Assembly (NCBI RefSeq): GCF_016545825.1
Contig: NC_052616.1
Coordinates: 6,944,001 to 7,008,000 of the forward strand
Direction of reading: 5' to 3'
Source: Eucalyptus grandis
Taxonomy: Eukaryota; Streptophyta; Magnoliopsida; Myrtales; Myrtaceae
DNA: 64,000 nucleotides
Of this stretch, positions 35,122 to 49,055 are shown in pieces. Below the pieces are notes generated by a model. It made no database searches and was not told the origin of the DNA. It saw only the letters and a list, made by a program, of their open reading frames with translations. Numbering within the stretch: the stretch's first letter is position 1; the number at the start of each line of letters is the position of its first letter. A program made the position numbers and the translations under genes.

Positions 35122-37849
35122 TGCGAGAAGCGAGAGTGCTCGCGACGTCTCCCCCCCCGGGCGGAGGGAGACTTGGAAATTTCGTAATCTCAAAAGTTGG
35201 CGACTTGGGAAGAAAAGGGTGGGGCGAATATTTAATCAGGATTAGTGTTTCCTAATATCATGCTTAATATTAGATAGCAACTTCTATAATATATGCTATT
35301 GATCCGAGGTAAATCTTATAGCTAAAATTGCCAAATATAGGGGGTGGAAAAAAGACGACGAGCATAGGTAATCGAACGGAAGACCGGATTAGTACTCGAT
35401 TGGTTCGATCGGTCCATCCTGATTTTCAAGACGTTGGCTTTTATGTGCTCGCATTAGAAAAAGGAGATGCATGTGGGCATTAGTACTAAATTTTTTGTGA
35501 AGGAATTTATGTTTCAAGATGGGTCCGAACCATGAAAATTTATGTTTGGATCTGAAAGGTGTTATTTTTTAATCATGTGTGAAAATGTTTAAGATACAGT
35601 TACCACGACATTGTTCGAAACTCCAATATCCTTAATTATAATGCGTTGTAACACTATAGTAGGTGTTTGGCGAGCTGACTTTAGAATGTGTGTGCGGGCC
35701 CATGTTTATGGTGCTTTTTGCTTTCTAATTATGGCATAACGATCTTGTGAATTTATGAGATTATAGCATCGCATTAGTAGATAGAGGAACATAGATAGGC
35801 ACTTAATTTACTGATCATATCCATTTATTGATCATATCCACGTATTAAATACCCAGTTTACTTAATCATATGCGCATATTGAAAAATTCCATAATGAAAA
35901 ATTCACTATAAAAATATATCAATCATTCCTGCTTCAAGACTTCAACAACAACCAAAAAAAAAACGGAAAAAGAAAATGAAAATGAAAGCCAGAAATATCG
36001 TGAATTTCCTATTGAAGGAGCACGAAAAAGGGAAAATGACAGCTCGTGATCAGATAATCACATGATCCGCATAATATAAAGCAATGAATATTCTGTTTTT
36101 ACATAAATGAAAGCTTCGTGGTCCACACCCACCTTCAGTTCTGACCACTATGATATAACATGGGCAACTGTTTGTCCCAAAAAAATAAAATAAAGGAAAA
36201 ACAAAAGAGCTTCTTCAATTTACTGAAAAGCCACAGCAAGGGCAACCACAAATATATATTTATATAAAATAATTCAGATGGGTTACCAATTCAATTTTAG
36301 ACTTTTAATTTTTGTATAACATAATTCTAGACCTTTGTACAAAGTTTTAATGAGGTCATTTCGGTTAGTTGTAGCCAAGAATTGCTGATGCGATGTCTAA
36401 TCATCACGGACACACTAATTTAAATACCTCATGCATCATCACATAGCGATTAGGGGGCGTCAAACTGAACTATATACCCAAATTAGAACCTGATCAAAGC
36501 TAAAGGTTTTGAGTTTTGCAAATAATTATAAAACAAATATTGTGCTTGTTTCGATTTGGTTTGGGTTATTACTTGAACTGAACCAAAACATGTTACTCGA
36601 TGAAAGAGAGTGTCGCAAACATAGGAAGAAGGAAAGCCCGCATGTCATGCAAGTCATGTCTCTAAGTAATTGAATATCAAAACACACACAATTTTTAGTT
36701 CATGTTATATCTGAATTTCAAGTCAAATCGGATCATTACAAAGATGCACACTTCTCGTAGAAACTCAACTCGATCCAAACTGTTGACAGCTCAAATAGTG
36801 ATTTTCGACAGGCCATTAGACCGAATGGGTAATTCTTCCTATCAAGCCCGACGCGATCGACCGGTCATGCACGAGACGCTCACCTGGCACACGCCGAACT
36901 GAGGAGAAATTAGGACATTATGTTCTTTTTGCGGGACAATCAAACCGGGGAGAAATGAGGTCATCATGTCCTAATAAGATGTCATCACCTTTGATAGAAC
37001 CGTAGCGAATCTTTCTGCTCGACAGAAATGACTTTTGCTCCACGATTTAAATATTGAGAGGTCGACATCTCGAGAGGTACAATTGTCCCCCGCGCACAAT
37101 CAATTTATGGGGAAGAGGACAAAAGGAGGGGACGAGAGCGACGCCCAATAATGAGGGGGACGTGTCGTTCCGCATTATTACGAGGGCTCATCGTTCGCGA
37201 CTTTGTATCTTTTATTTTCCACCCTCGCTTTTTAGGCGGATCGGTCGAGCTTGTCGTGGCGTTGACCGACTTTGATTACCGGTCAGGTGAAAACAATATG
37301 GAATTGGGCTATTTAACACCTAACATTGGTAGGTTAACATGCACGATTGGCTCTTCAATACCTAATGTCGGTAGGCCAAAAAATAAGTAACTTTTAGTCA
37401 TTATCGACAAGTGGTAGGCATAATCAATGAGAGCAAATTAGTCATTTATGGACAGAATTATTGGTAACTCAAAAAGAGTCAATTATTTGATGATGTAGTA
37501 GTCTTACGATTGATTGGCAAAGTCATCAATATAGATAGTGAGTAATCGACAAAAGGAATGGACGGGTGATTATTTCAATTGCCACTATTTAAGAATTGTT
37601 GTTACTTCTTTTTTAATTGGATTGTAGAATACTATAGGGTAATTTCTCATGAATAATGTAACTTCTCCTAACCACTAAAAAGTTATTTATGTTTTTTTAA
37701 TTTATAAACATGGTATATAACTATCTGTAGAGGGTTATAAATAACCCGAGTATGTTTGTTGTAAGCCCCCAACAATCATGACAAAAAGCTATTATCTTTT
37801 ATCAATGCAATCCTTCAATTATCTTTAGTTTCATGTCCTTAGCTGTATC
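35122..37849. other. Intergenic, no gene seen
   Basis: AT-rich; short open frames at 36702-36902 and 37054-37390 are not recognisable. Start of the 21-kb gene-free region. Confidence 0.5.
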
Positions 37850-38262
37850 TCAAAATCTTTCGTCTAGGTGAGGGCCGCGGTGTCCTCAACTAGCCAGATC
37901 TGGTGAGGACGTCGTGGGCAAGCGAGGGCCAACGTGCCCTCACCCACTATCGGAGAGGGCATCACAGTCGTTGCCGGCACTTAGGGTAGGGGAAGGGAGG
38001 GGGAAAATGAAGAAAATAAAAGAGAACAAAAGAACAAAATTATAAATCAAAAAATCAAAAATCAAAAATATTATTTTATTATTTTAAATACCAAGTTAGC
38101 ACCAGTAGCACCACGTCAATGCTAGCCAACCAAAAGTGGCCAAGATAGACTGAATTAGCACAAATATAAAAGATTTAAGATTGAATTAGCTACAAAAATT
38201 TTAGGATTGAATTGATATAATTATAATAAGTTTAGAATTTTTTTAGTAATTTCTCTAGTATT
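37850..38262. mobile_element. Partial AT-armed, GC-core element
   Basis: A GC-rich core (37865-37995, with CCAGATCTGGTGAGG) is followed by the typical right arm (AATTGATATAATTATAATAA, then GTTTAGAATTTTTTTAG). The left arm is missing or too diverged to see. Confidence 0.55.
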
Positions 38263-40073
38263 ATTCCATTTCTCTAAAGGTTGCAATTGATGTGGTTATG
38301 TTCACATTCTATGGTGGCTGGAGAGACATGCGAGGGGTACTAAAACTTATGGAAGTTTGTACATCGCTTGTGGGTTTCAGTTTTTAGAGAACTTAAATCT
38401 ATAGGAGAAAATTTTGTTCCTTAACTGTAACAACACCGTTCGGGTAACTATCTTGCAATATTAAAAAAACAATGAAAAACTATAATTTGATCTACTTAAG
38501 AAAATAACTAGATTACTTAAAAATTAGAATTTATGGGATATATAGAGTATAATGTGATAGTCTTTTCATATTTTAAAATTATTTTCTGGTCCATTATTTA
38601 GTAATGCATGATTATTATTTGTCATTGTGAGCATGGGTTTTGTGGAATTTCAGGCGAAATATTTTAGGTTGAAATTGTTTACACATTTTCTTTGTACATG
38701 GAGATAACCATTTATAATTTAACGCATGGTTTGGCATCAAATGAAATTGGATAAGTTAATTCGTAGAATTTCGAAAGCAATGTCAAGGTAAATTCTTTTT
38801 TTTTCTTCTTCTAAATTTTTTGTTTAATATTTGAGTTATGATAGATCTAGTATTTTCTAAAACTACTTTCACTGTAGAATAGATTATCACGTCCTATGTC
38901 GGTTTACTTTATTATTTCATAGTAATCTAAAATTTCAAATATTATAAAGCTTATGAAAAAGAGAGAGAAGTGTTATGAGGCATTCATTAGTTATATTTTG
39001 TTCTAAAAATGCGTCAATAAAATTTTACTAGAAATTAAATAAAATATTTCCAGTTAGTTTTGTTAACAAGTATCACTAAATCAGTAACAATTGTTTAATT
39101 TTTAAAAAAAAAAACTAAATTGTTTTTCCTTGCTTCATAGTTGCCTCGCGGAAGGAAGGAAAAATGGGTCCCACGCAAGAGCCCTTCTAGATTTCGGTTC
39201 TCCAAAACAGCTTCATGTGACGCCGCGAAAAGACAACGCCCTGACATCACTTTCCCTCTGCAAATGACCAGAAAACGATAAAGGCTGCCGCTACTTTGCG
39301 AGGTCAGAATATTTAATTGGACGAATTTTTTAATCAGAAGGAATAAAATATTACAAAAGTTGAGCACTGATTAATCCGCTTACCCTTTTCGATATACATC
39401 TTCGGCAGATCTTTTTGACATTACGATCTGTGCATTTCCTTGGTATTGCCAAGCAGGTGTATCAGTCGAGGAAATTTTTGTTAGGGTCAAGGATTCCCAA
39501 AGCGATCGATTTGCATAATTTAACAGCAATTAAATAAGTTATGAGTTCATGCCATGAAAGGTGCGCAACAAAAATTGTGTCTACATAAGTTGACTCAATT
39601 ACATGTTAAGATATGAATTGACATGATGAGTTAACGTGTCATTTGATTCGACATAACCACAACTAAATATATTTTGTAGAGATTTTTTTCCTCACTTAAA
39701 GTTTATGAAGATAATATCCATATCGAAAAGAAGCAAATAAATAAAAATATGTTTAGGAATACAAAAGTCGTTAATATAAAGTAAAAACAACTCAATATTA
39801 CATTTTAGATGTAATATGGACTGAAATTACTTATCTCGTTTAGAAACGTGTTAATACAAGTTTCGTGCATAAACATGTTTATCATATGTGCAGGTTAATG
39901 TATATTTGTGAACAATTTATTATATCAGTCCTGTTAATGCCTAAGATGCCAACACATTCAATAATCATGTTAACTATGTCGGTCGCGCATTCTGTTTTGT
40001 TAAGTGGTGATATGTTCATGTCAAGACAATTCAATGCATCTCATAAATATGTTGCTTTTGGATTAACCAAGGA

Positions 40074-40744
40074 AAAGTACCCAAAAAATCATTAACTTAT
40101 TGTAATTGTGTTAATTCAACTATAAACTTTTCCATATAAAAAAAAAACTATAAACCTTTCAATTATGCCAATTTATTGCAAGTCTTTTCTCATTTTGTCA
40201 ATTAAGTATATGGGATCAATTTTGGCCAAAAAATTCCCGACGTCGACGTTGAACATCCTACGTGGCATGGCTAGCACCAAGGTGGCCATTTTTAATAATA
40301 TTTTGATACATTTTGATTTTTTAACAATTTTTTGTTCTTTTTTATTATTACTTTATTTTTTTTGTCTTTCAGTTTCATTTTGGCTAGTGAGGGCCTTCGT
40401 GCCCTTGTTGGCTATGCGCAAGAAGGCCCTTGCCTAGATCTAGCATTAGCCTTCGCACCTCCGCTGGCCACAGGCAAGGCGACCCTCACCTAGATCTATT
40501 GAGGGCAGCCACTCTCGTCAGCCAAAATGAAAGGAAGAAAAAAGAGAAAAATAATAATTAATTTAAATCGGTCATGACGGAGGACGGTAAATGTTTACAT
40601 TAACGATTTTCGGCCAAAATTGACTGGATTTATTAAATTGAGAAATTATGAAAATGTCTAGTATTGAATTGTTATGATTGAAATATTTATAACTGAATTG
40701 ACATAAATATAATAAGTTCATAACTTTTTTTGTACTATCTTTTG
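40074..40744. mobile_element. AT-armed, GC-core element inside unit A
   Basis: Inverted arms (left CTTATTGTAATTGTGTTAAT, inverse of right CTTATTATATTTATGTCAAT) enclose a core with CCTAGATCTAG and CCTCACCTAGATCTATTGAGG-like words. It has no counterpart at the equivalent place in unit B, so it inserted after the duplication. Confidence 0.65.
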
Positions 40745-41579
40745 ATTAAACACATTCGTATTATATTCATATTTCAATACGATGCGAATGATTGTACTCT
40801 ACGTCCCTAAAAATTAACGATAGGTCCTACATCAAGCTGCGCGTACTACATTCCTTACCCACAATAGGCCGATCAACGCGATGCCAATTCGATCGGTCAC
40901 CAAATCCACCATGACGAAAGAGACGGGAGGACATTTCTCGGCACGCCCCATGTTCGAACTGCAGAATTCACGATTCCAACAGGGGAGGGTTTTGGAATTT
41001 CCGGAAACTAGGAGGGCCACACTCGCTGTTTTCGTACTTTTCTTTTGGGCCCCACGTTGCAACGGACGATGTCGTAAAAGAAGAAGAAGAAGAAGAAGGG
41101 GCCATCAATGCATGCGAGCCCGGCGGACACAGATTCCCCCCATGTCCCGTCAAACAGAAGAACACGAGGTTCACTGGGAACTGAAAACAAAGCAGAACAA
41201 GACAAAGTGGGGCCCGGCGGACAGGAACGGACGGGTGGCAAGTCGCCACCTTGCGCGGGCGACGTGCTTACACGTGGCGCTGCCCCTCCGTTCCGCGGAG
41301 CTTCATCTCCCCGTCCCTTCGTGGGACGGAAGGGACGGGGCCTGTTTACCCCGCTAACGCAAAATGGACGGTCTAGATCGTCCGCGAACCGGACCCCTTT
41401 TTTCAGGTGCATCGGAAAAGTTACTTGACTGGCTGAATATAATATATCATGCTAATCACATATTAAGGCTCCATTTATTTTTCAAAAAATAAATGATTAA
41501 GAACTTTTTTCTAAAAATAATCGGTTACGTTACTTAAAAATTTGCTATCTTATATATGCATTGGTTAAGATGAGCCGAC
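40745..41579. other. GC-richer part of unit A, no gene recognised
   Basis: Open frames of 90-158 codons run on both strands over 40832-41428, but none shows family features. The counterpart in unit B (50490-50570 and 51430-51800) does not keep them open, so I do not call a gene. The CACGTG-containing word CTTACACGTGGC is kept in both units. Confidence 0.55.
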
Positions 41580-41930
41580 CCTTGTTGGCTTTGGATAGCA
41601 AGAGCTCAGTAGTTGGATGCCCGATGCTCTCACTGGATCTAGTGAAGTCTTGGCATCCCTCACTTGTGCCTAACAACCCTTGCTAGTCTTCTCTCCAAAA
41701 ACCCAAGAAAGTACATAAAAGAATAAAAATTTGAAAAATATTCACATCGGTATCAATTATGCCACGTAAAATGAATGGTGTTTACATCAGCAATTTCTAA
41801 TCAAAATTAACTGGATGAACTTAATTGATAAACTGTAAAAATGTTTAAGATATAATTGTCTCAATTAAAAAGTTTAGAACTATATTAACAAAAATGCAAT
41901 AGATTTAAAATTGTCTGAACAATTTTCCCA
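41580..41930. mobile_element. Partial AT-armed, GC-core element inside unit A
   Basis: A core with CACTGGATCTAGTGAAG is followed by a right arm (AATTGTCTCAATTAAAAAGT, then AGAACTATATTAAC). It is absent from the matching place in unit B. Confidence 0.5.
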
Positions 41931-42109
41931 TTTAGTGTAGGGGGTTCAATTGGACTCGATGTTGGACTAGTAATTCAACTAAGTTGATACTTGATAGTGT
42001 AATTTTCCAAACATCGTTTTCTTAATTGTCATGTCACTAGTTCTCTCCCCCAAACCTAGAAAGTCAATTCTCACGTGTCAAATATACATGGCAATACTCC
42101 TGGGTAGAG

Positions 42110-43385
42110 TCACAACAAAAAGACTCGATTTCCTCCGGGACATAATTGCACTGAACAAAATGGAGCAATGACTTGTGAATATGATTGATCACTTGCCTAG
42201 CTACGCACAACCAAAAATATCATGATGGACTTGTTGAAAAATATAATCAAGTACCTCAGGACATAATTAGACTCAGGAAAATCGTCGATAGCTTGAAGAA
42301 TTATGCACAAACATGATGATTGACTTGTTGAAAAATATAATTAGGGCACCTCCTGGATATGATCGGACTAAAGAAAAGCAGAAACGACGCGCGCAAATCG
42401 TTGATGGCTTGCCCATTTAGCCATGAATGCTACAAATGAATTTGCTGAAAACTATAAAGCTACGTTTGGTCATCCGACTTTCTAATCGGGATACAATTGG
42501 ATAGGATTTATTATAAAATTCTGGGATTTTTTTATATCTTATCTATTGTTTGGTGAATCGCAATATTAAAATTAGATATGTTCACATCATATCATGTACA
42601 TTTTTTTTTATATGAACGGCATATGATTATAAATGAACTTAAATTCATAAACGGAGATGGTAAAAATATCTCGTAACACTATTTCTTAATTTATTTTTAA
42701 TTTATTTTTCCTCTTTTTTTTATATTATTTTATTTATTATTTCTTTTTTCCCTTTCATCATTCTTTAATAAATTTTTATCAAATAGTAAACCATACTAAC
42801 ATACCTAAAATATAAAAATACCTAAAATATATAATAAATATAAATATTTAAATTATAGATTGAATGTTTGTTATAAGATAGAATTAAAGTTGAATATATA
42901 AATTAAAATAGGATTAATTAAAAAAATAATTTTTATTTTTTATTTATTAAATTAGAATTAAAATATTATTTATATTGAAATATAATTTCAATTTTGTTAA
43001 TTTAATAAGTTTGTTATTCGAGAAAAATAACTTTCCTATCATAAACATTAAACATCCTATCCACCTTTATCCCACCTCCTCCGTAGGATAATTGTATCCT
43101 GTATATATCTCATTATATCCGACTTTATCTTGTCCTGAGTGAGCACCAAATGTAGGATAGAATAAATCATATCCGATTCCGAATTTTATCCCAACTGTCA
43201 AACGCAGCCTAACTACGGTACTTTCCAGATATAATCGAACTAAAGAAAGGAAGAAATGACTCGCGAAGATTGTGGATGGCTCGCTCAATTCCGCAAGATC
43301 TTCTTGATGAATTTGTCGAAAAAATACAATTTATGCTAACTCAGCAATGGCAAGATTGTGACGAGGACCTTGTTAAAGGGATAAG
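42110..43385. repeat. ~120-bp minisatellite in unit A, interrupted by a MITE
   Basis: About four diverged monomers at 42140-42470 and 43205-43385, each with GACATAAT..ACT..AAG, ATCGT(T/C)GATGGCTTG-like, CACAAACAT and CTTGTTGAAAA. The array is split by the MITE at 42470-43209. The same array, unbroken, is in unit B at 52005-52480. Confidence 0.75.
42470..43209. mobile_element. Harbinger/Tourist-type MITE, copy 1
   Basis: The left end (AGCTACGTTTGGTCATCCGA) pairs with the inverse of the right end (GGCTGCGTTTGACAGTTGGG). A possible TAA duplication flanks it. Very AT-rich interior. Related to the element at 60905-61680. Confidence 0.65.
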
Positions 43386-45832
43386 ACTAAACTCTACGTG
43401 ACAACATCTTCAAGAACACGATGCGAATGTGCCAAGCAATTTGCCATTTTCTACTCAGCTAGCGGTGGCACTAATCCGCCAGCTTTTGTACTCGTTCGAT
43501 TATGAATATAAATTTCAGTATGACCTCACGTTACATGCAATCACGTGGCATTATTATGATAAATTTCATCTTGTAGTCGAATCGGACAATTTCTGATTTG
43601 GAATTAGGTGGTCTAGTGGGGCGCACGGGGTGTGGCGAGAAGGCGACACGATCCCACGCCTGTTCTAAAATAGAATTAAACGTGATCCAACGGTCGTGTC
43701 GTTTTACGAATTTTGAATGGTACCAAATCGATTAAAATGAATTTAAGGGAAACTCGATAGCGACGCGAGCCGACCGAGTGTGATTGTCCACTTCGAGAGG
43801 CAATGCCGACCACTCCATAAGTGCAACCTTCAATTTGCAAATTACAATTGTTGTTGCCATCACTAGCCCCACTTCAGATGCTAAGATCTAGTCCTTTTGC
43901 ACGTTATTGGGCGTTAGTCTTGGTGCCATTGAATTTAGCAATCATGCCTTGAATGTAATTATTGGAGAACAATCTATGTCAAGTTAGACTAGTATATATA
44001 CCTTTTTTTGTGGGGTACATATTAATTATGCCCCTCGATTCTTTGCAATATAATAGATTGACTTCAAGGCTTATCATGGATGTTCCATTCGCCACTTCTA
44101 TCTTGTGTAGTTATTAATTGCACGCTTTTGTTACCCATTTCCCCACTTTGCGCCTACTTTTGAGGAATTTATGCAAATGTGGTGGGATCCCGGTAAAATG
44201 TTCCGAAAGATTTAAGCCGTTCGAGCAATCCCCCTCGCATATAAATTAGACTTTACCCTAAGACTAAAGCAATAAAATATACAACAAGGGAGGCAAATAA
44301 GGCCTAAAAAATGTCAAGCTCAGAACCTCCCCCTTTGATATTCTATGAAATTTTATGAGATCACAGCTAACTATTGTAAAAGTTTAAATAAATTTTTATG
44401 AGACCATTAAAAATTATTCTTAAAGTTTAACCGATATATGAAAACTTACTTTTTTTTTTTTTTTTTTTGGTCGAATATGAAAACTTACTTCGATATTTAA
44501 ATATTCTAACAATATTGTAGATTAGTGTCATGACCTGGAAAGTGAAGTGCAGTTCACTTTAATTTGAGGCAGGTGTGATTTTTTAAGCTTGCTTTTATTA
44601 ATGTTGGTGCAAATCTGCCAAATCATGCTTTTATTCTAGCAAGAACAGAAAGAAAGAAAAAGTGTCGTGCTTTTCGAGGAATAGAGACAGAATTAGGTTA
44701 CCTTTTTTAGGTGTCAACATTGCTTTAGAGCATAACCTAAAACCGAACCAGGTCGACACTATGCAATCCAATTCCTCTTGGAAATGGTTCGATCTTCAAT
44801 CTTAAAAATTGGGAATCGGCACTGTGCGATTTAGTTCCAGGTTCGGGGTGCTAAATCGAACGGCAAACCGACCCTAAATCAACCCTAAACCAACCTTGGC
44901 CGAGCCTATTTTAACTATGTTTGTTGTTTGTTTTGTTTTCAAGTTGTTAGAATATAATTCATGTTTTATGTTACACGTTTTGTACTTTTTATTGTTCATA
45001 TTTTAATTTCGTTTTTATCTTTTATAGGTTGTTGCTTTTGGCAACTAGAGATTTCTACTCTTGCTTTAGCTTTTGTTTTGCTTGATTAAATGATAAGTTG
45101 GACAATTCTGTGTTGCTTAAAACTTCTATTTGGCTTTTACCGGTGTTTTCTTCTCACCGTTTTGTTGCTAAGTGTAGCGATTCTGAATATCGTGTGTTGA
45201 TGGATAAATAATTGGAAAAAGTAAGTTTGTCTATTCAAGTAATATAAACAAATGAAAAAAAAATTTGACCCGTGCGTGTAGGTTCCAAATTTCAAGGTTA
45301 GACTGACTCAAGTTCATGAGATCAAATAGTGCCTTAGGATTATAATTTGTAATGATGCAGAGATGATGTTACGAAGGGAAAGGTGGGGTGAGGAGAGGCG
45401 GGGCCGGGGTGGGGTGGGGTGGGGGTGTAGAGAGAACATATCCGATCTTAGCACATAATGGGCACGTTCCTTCCTAAAGTGAAAATGTTTTCAGTGCTCA
45501 TGTCCTCTCATGAGGATCGGGCATGAAGATTTTTCATGCATTTGATCCGACAAGTAACAAAAATATATCTTAAAAATTATACAATCTACCAAAAAAATTC
45601 ATTATTTGGGAAAAAAAATTCAATATGATCTATGGATTGTTCACTTTATTATACTCTTAATTTGCATTTGATGATTCGAGTATAACTCCATATTTTATTC
45701 AATGGGAAATATATTAATAAATATGTTCGAAAGCGCCATGAGGCACTTAGTAATCATATTTTACGGAAAAATAATTTCAAAAATTGCTGACTAGAAACTA
45801 ATACATTCAAAATTAATAATATTTTATTGCCC

Positions 45833-45885
<53 letters not shown>
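45833..45885. repeat. AAT trinucleotide microsatellite
   Basis: About 17 uninterrupted AAT repeats near the left end of duplication unit B. The matching place in unit A has no such run. Confidence 0.95.
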
Positions 45886-45886
<1 letters not shown>

Positions 45887-47904
45887 TCCATGTCCGGCTT
45901 GATGATTGCCTCCTAGAAGGAAAGAGAACGGGTCCCACAACGAAATCCTCCTAGATTTCGGTTCTCAAAGGGACGCTGCGAAGCGACAACGCCCGCAGAT
46001 ATTCTTTCCATCGGAATGCTCGATGTACGGATATTTACTCACAAGGAATAGAGTATTGCCGAAATTGCGGCTGCTTAAGGTCGCTGTTTCCAACGCAGCA
46101 AGGATGAGCATCACCAATCAAAGTCAGAACAAGACTAATCAAGCTCATCTTGTCTCTATACATCTAGGCGGATCAAGAGTCCATTATCGTGCGTCGCCTA
46201 TCATGAATTTTTAGTCACAATCAAGCCATCGTTGCTTGAAATTTAAGTATCGTGGTATCGATTTTTATATAGTAAATATACTTAAAAGATGCAGATGCGA
46301 GCAACAGTTTGATTTATCTCTATTTAAAGCAATGTGGATGGCAATGCGTTTAATTTTTTTATTGCTTGTCCAAAACAGCACACATGCCTTGTTTTTAGCT
46401 CTGTTTAGTGCTTCATTGCGGTTTGTGCATATCCTAGGTATTGTATCTAATCCCACCAAGTTGTTATGTCAATTATGGAAAAATCTTATTAGGGCCAATG
46501 ACTTTTGACATAACTTGTATGCACAACATGGTTGCATTTAACTAGAATTAGGTTTGGTATAAATGAGTTCGTGTCCTTAAAGGGGACATGGTAAAATTTA
46601 TGTGTCTTACGTGAATTGATCTGCTTAATCTATTAAGATACAAATTGACATGATTAAAGTTAACATGTTAACACATCATTTGATTTAACACGCAAAAATT
46701 AGATACGTTTTGACACATTTACAGCTCATATTTAAAGACTTTTTATCCTTGCAAGTTAATAGGAAATAACATCCATATCGAATAGAATAAAACATATTTA
46801 GGAATATAAAAGTAATTAAATATAAAAAAATCCATTTAAGAAAGCGCTAACTTAATAATACTTAGATGTAATGCCAAGTGAAATTAGTTGTACCATTTAG
46901 AAACATATTAACATAAAGTATTGTGTATAAACGTGTTTTAAGTGTCTACCAGGAACACGAGGTAACGTATATTTGTAACAAATCAATGCATTGTATCTTG
47001 TCGACACCCGACATGGTGACACGTTTCACAACCGTGACGTGTACCCGCTATATTAGACATGTTGTGTCCAGATTATTTATATTGATGCTATGTCTTTGCT
47101 TCAACATGGCACGTATCGCCAACTCTAAATGTTATATATTGTATTCTATATCCCTAAAATTAACCGAAACATGGCACATGTGTTAGATAGACCCGTTAAA
47201 CCAACTCTAAATGTTATATATTGTGCAAAAATTTTCTATATCCCTAAAATTAACGAAACCGTTTATATATATATTTAAAAGTCTCATAAATTTAATAGAT
47301 ATTTTATAATTTTTAAAATAATTATTTTAAAAAAATCAAGCTATGTGCACATTCTTACCGCCGACGCCGTTTGCATGTGTTAGAGGTAATTGTATCTATG
47401 AAATGCAATTACAACTTATGCGATTGGATAGCACTATTTGGAATGAAAGAGGGAAGAAATCAAGCTATGAGACTTTAGGCATCTGCATAATAACCACTAT
47501 AAGAAAGAAAAATAAATAATAAAAATAATTTTTTTTTTTTTTTTTTGTCATTGGAAAATAAAATAAATTTGTTAACTCTTTAACCCATTTAAACCCATAT
47601 ATCTTAGTCTTAACCCATTAAACATAAATCTATTTAGTGACGTAATATTCTAATTGTATCTATGAAATGCAATTTTTTTTTCAGGACAAATAATAACCAC
47701 TATTGAAATGTCCAAAAATAGGTTTCAAATAGAAATTAGAAATAGCAAATTTCCACCTTTTTATTTATGGAATGGAAACAAAAATAAAAATTCTCCTCAT
47801 CTCTCACTCGCTTTCTTTAGTGTGCATTCTCCCACAAGAAGACCACCCTCCTCATCCTCGAGACTCTCCTCCTCCCAAACCCCTAGATTGACACCGGACC
47901 CCGG

Positions 47905-48539
47905 AGTGCCAAAAGTTACAAAAGTGACACTTAAAGTATCAAAATCGGAGTAAAATGGATCACTTAAGTGCCAATTTAGCCAAAATACTGACGTGGCAAT
48001 TTTCCGGCGAAGCAAGTATAAAACAGCATCATTTTGGTGGTGACGTGGTAAAAAATAATAGAAAATTAATTAATTTAAATATAAATTTATTTAAAATATT
48101 TTAAAATAAAAAAAAATTTAATATTAAAAAAATAAAAGGGGGAGGGAGCCGAGGCCGGAAGGGCCGGTGACGGAGGGGGAGGGTCAGCTGGGGTCGCCGG
48201 CCCCTAGTGGTGGCGGTTGAGGGCTGAGCAGCCCGCCTCCCCCTTTTTTTTTTTTTTTTCTTTTTTTAATTTTTAAAATTTTTTAATATTAATTTTTTTT
48301 TAAAATATTTATAATAAAATTTAATTTAATTAATTTTTGTATTATTTTTTTACCACGTTGGCACCAAACACAACGCCGTTTTTGCATTATTTGGCCACAT
48401 CAGTATGCAAAACGGCTTCGTTTTGCACTTATTTTGTCAGAAATTGCACACGTCAGCATTTTGACCGGAGTGACGCTTTAGTGATCCATTTATCTTCGAA
48501 TGTGGCACTTAAGTATCACTTTTGTAACTTTTGGCACTT
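47905..48539. mobile_element. Long-TIR element (MULE-like)
   Basis: The left arm AGTGCCAAAAGTTACAAAAG is repeated exactly, inverted, at the right end (48525-48539 and inwards), and similarity continues for over 70 bases (both contain ATGGATCACT or its inverse and CACTTAAGTG words). A GC-rich core lies at 48140-48240. No transposase. The target duplication was not resolved. Confidence 0.75.
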
Positions 48540-48559
48540 AAGTGTCCCTTTATGCCAAG

Positions 48560-49055
48560 TTATGACATTTGAAGCGATCTTTTTCCCTTAGATTGGCCCT
48601 TGCCTCCTTTTTGCCCCCTTTGACACCTCCGTCTTTGCCTCTTTCAATGGTAGCTACTATACCTCCTCCTTTTCCAAGCTCGCCCTCGACATCGACATTA
48701 GTGCCAACACCTCCTTTTCCAATTTCCACCACTCCCTATTGGACAATCCCATCATCTACAACTTCTCTGAGCTTCAATCTACCACCAATAACTTCCTCAC
48801 CAAGCCCCACTACTCTGGATGCTCCTCCTCCTAGTGCTACTCCCTTTGCGACAAGGACACCATCATCTTTCGGCGCAAGTTCAGGCACAAGATTGACATG
48901 GGCTGCCTTAAGGAGCTACCTGGGATGATTAGCCGGAACAACCTAGTTAGCATCGCAAAGCTACTTGGCACCTCCATCCTTGGCAATAACATTTTCTTGG
49001 TCAATGAGTTCGTCAATGATGCCAGCCTCTCCAATTTCATGGTCCTCAAGACTTG
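48560..49055 (+). pseudogene. Receptor-kinase-like pseudogene, 5' fragment
   Basis: One frame reads NPIIYNFSELQSTTNNFL, then an in-frame TAG, then CDKDTIIFRRKFRHKIDMG, LVSIAKLLGTSI and FLVNEFVNDASL up to FMVLKTC. This is the layout of a plant receptor-like kinase N-lobe (FSEL..ATNNF entry, HxNLV-like SIAKLLG, LVYEFV-like). The stop, the lost upstream region and the interruption at 49055 show it is dead. I think it belongs to the LysM-type receptor kinases, but that is from memory of the family. It continues at 50004. Confidence 0.65.

Larger units (their letters stand above)
38930..45490. repeat. Large tandem duplication, left unit (A)
   Basis: Colinear with 45690-54160. Matching pairs include GAAGGAA..GGGTCCCAC (39145 and 45916), TAGATTTCGGTTCTC (39189 and 45952), ATATCCATATCGAA (39714 and 46767), GCTTACACGTGGC (41267 and 51549), AAATGGACGG (41360 and 51679), CACGATCCCA (43648 and 53072), AGATCTAGTCCTTTTGCAC (43884 and 53364), CTGGAAAGTGAA (44535 and 53859) and TTTGTAATGATGCAG (45344 and 54083). 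Similarity is roughly what one expects of an old duplication. No intact gene inside. Confidence 0.8.

Noticed and set aside
40832..41428. Several overlapping open frames of 76-158 codons on both strands
   Set aside because: GC-rich block with no family features; the homologous unit B region does not preserve any of them.
44730..44890. Stretch rich in GGTTC/GAACC words, also near 4150-4240 and 7490-7590
   Set aside because: Looks like simple degenerate repeat content of intergenic DNA; no boundary or element structure could be drawn.
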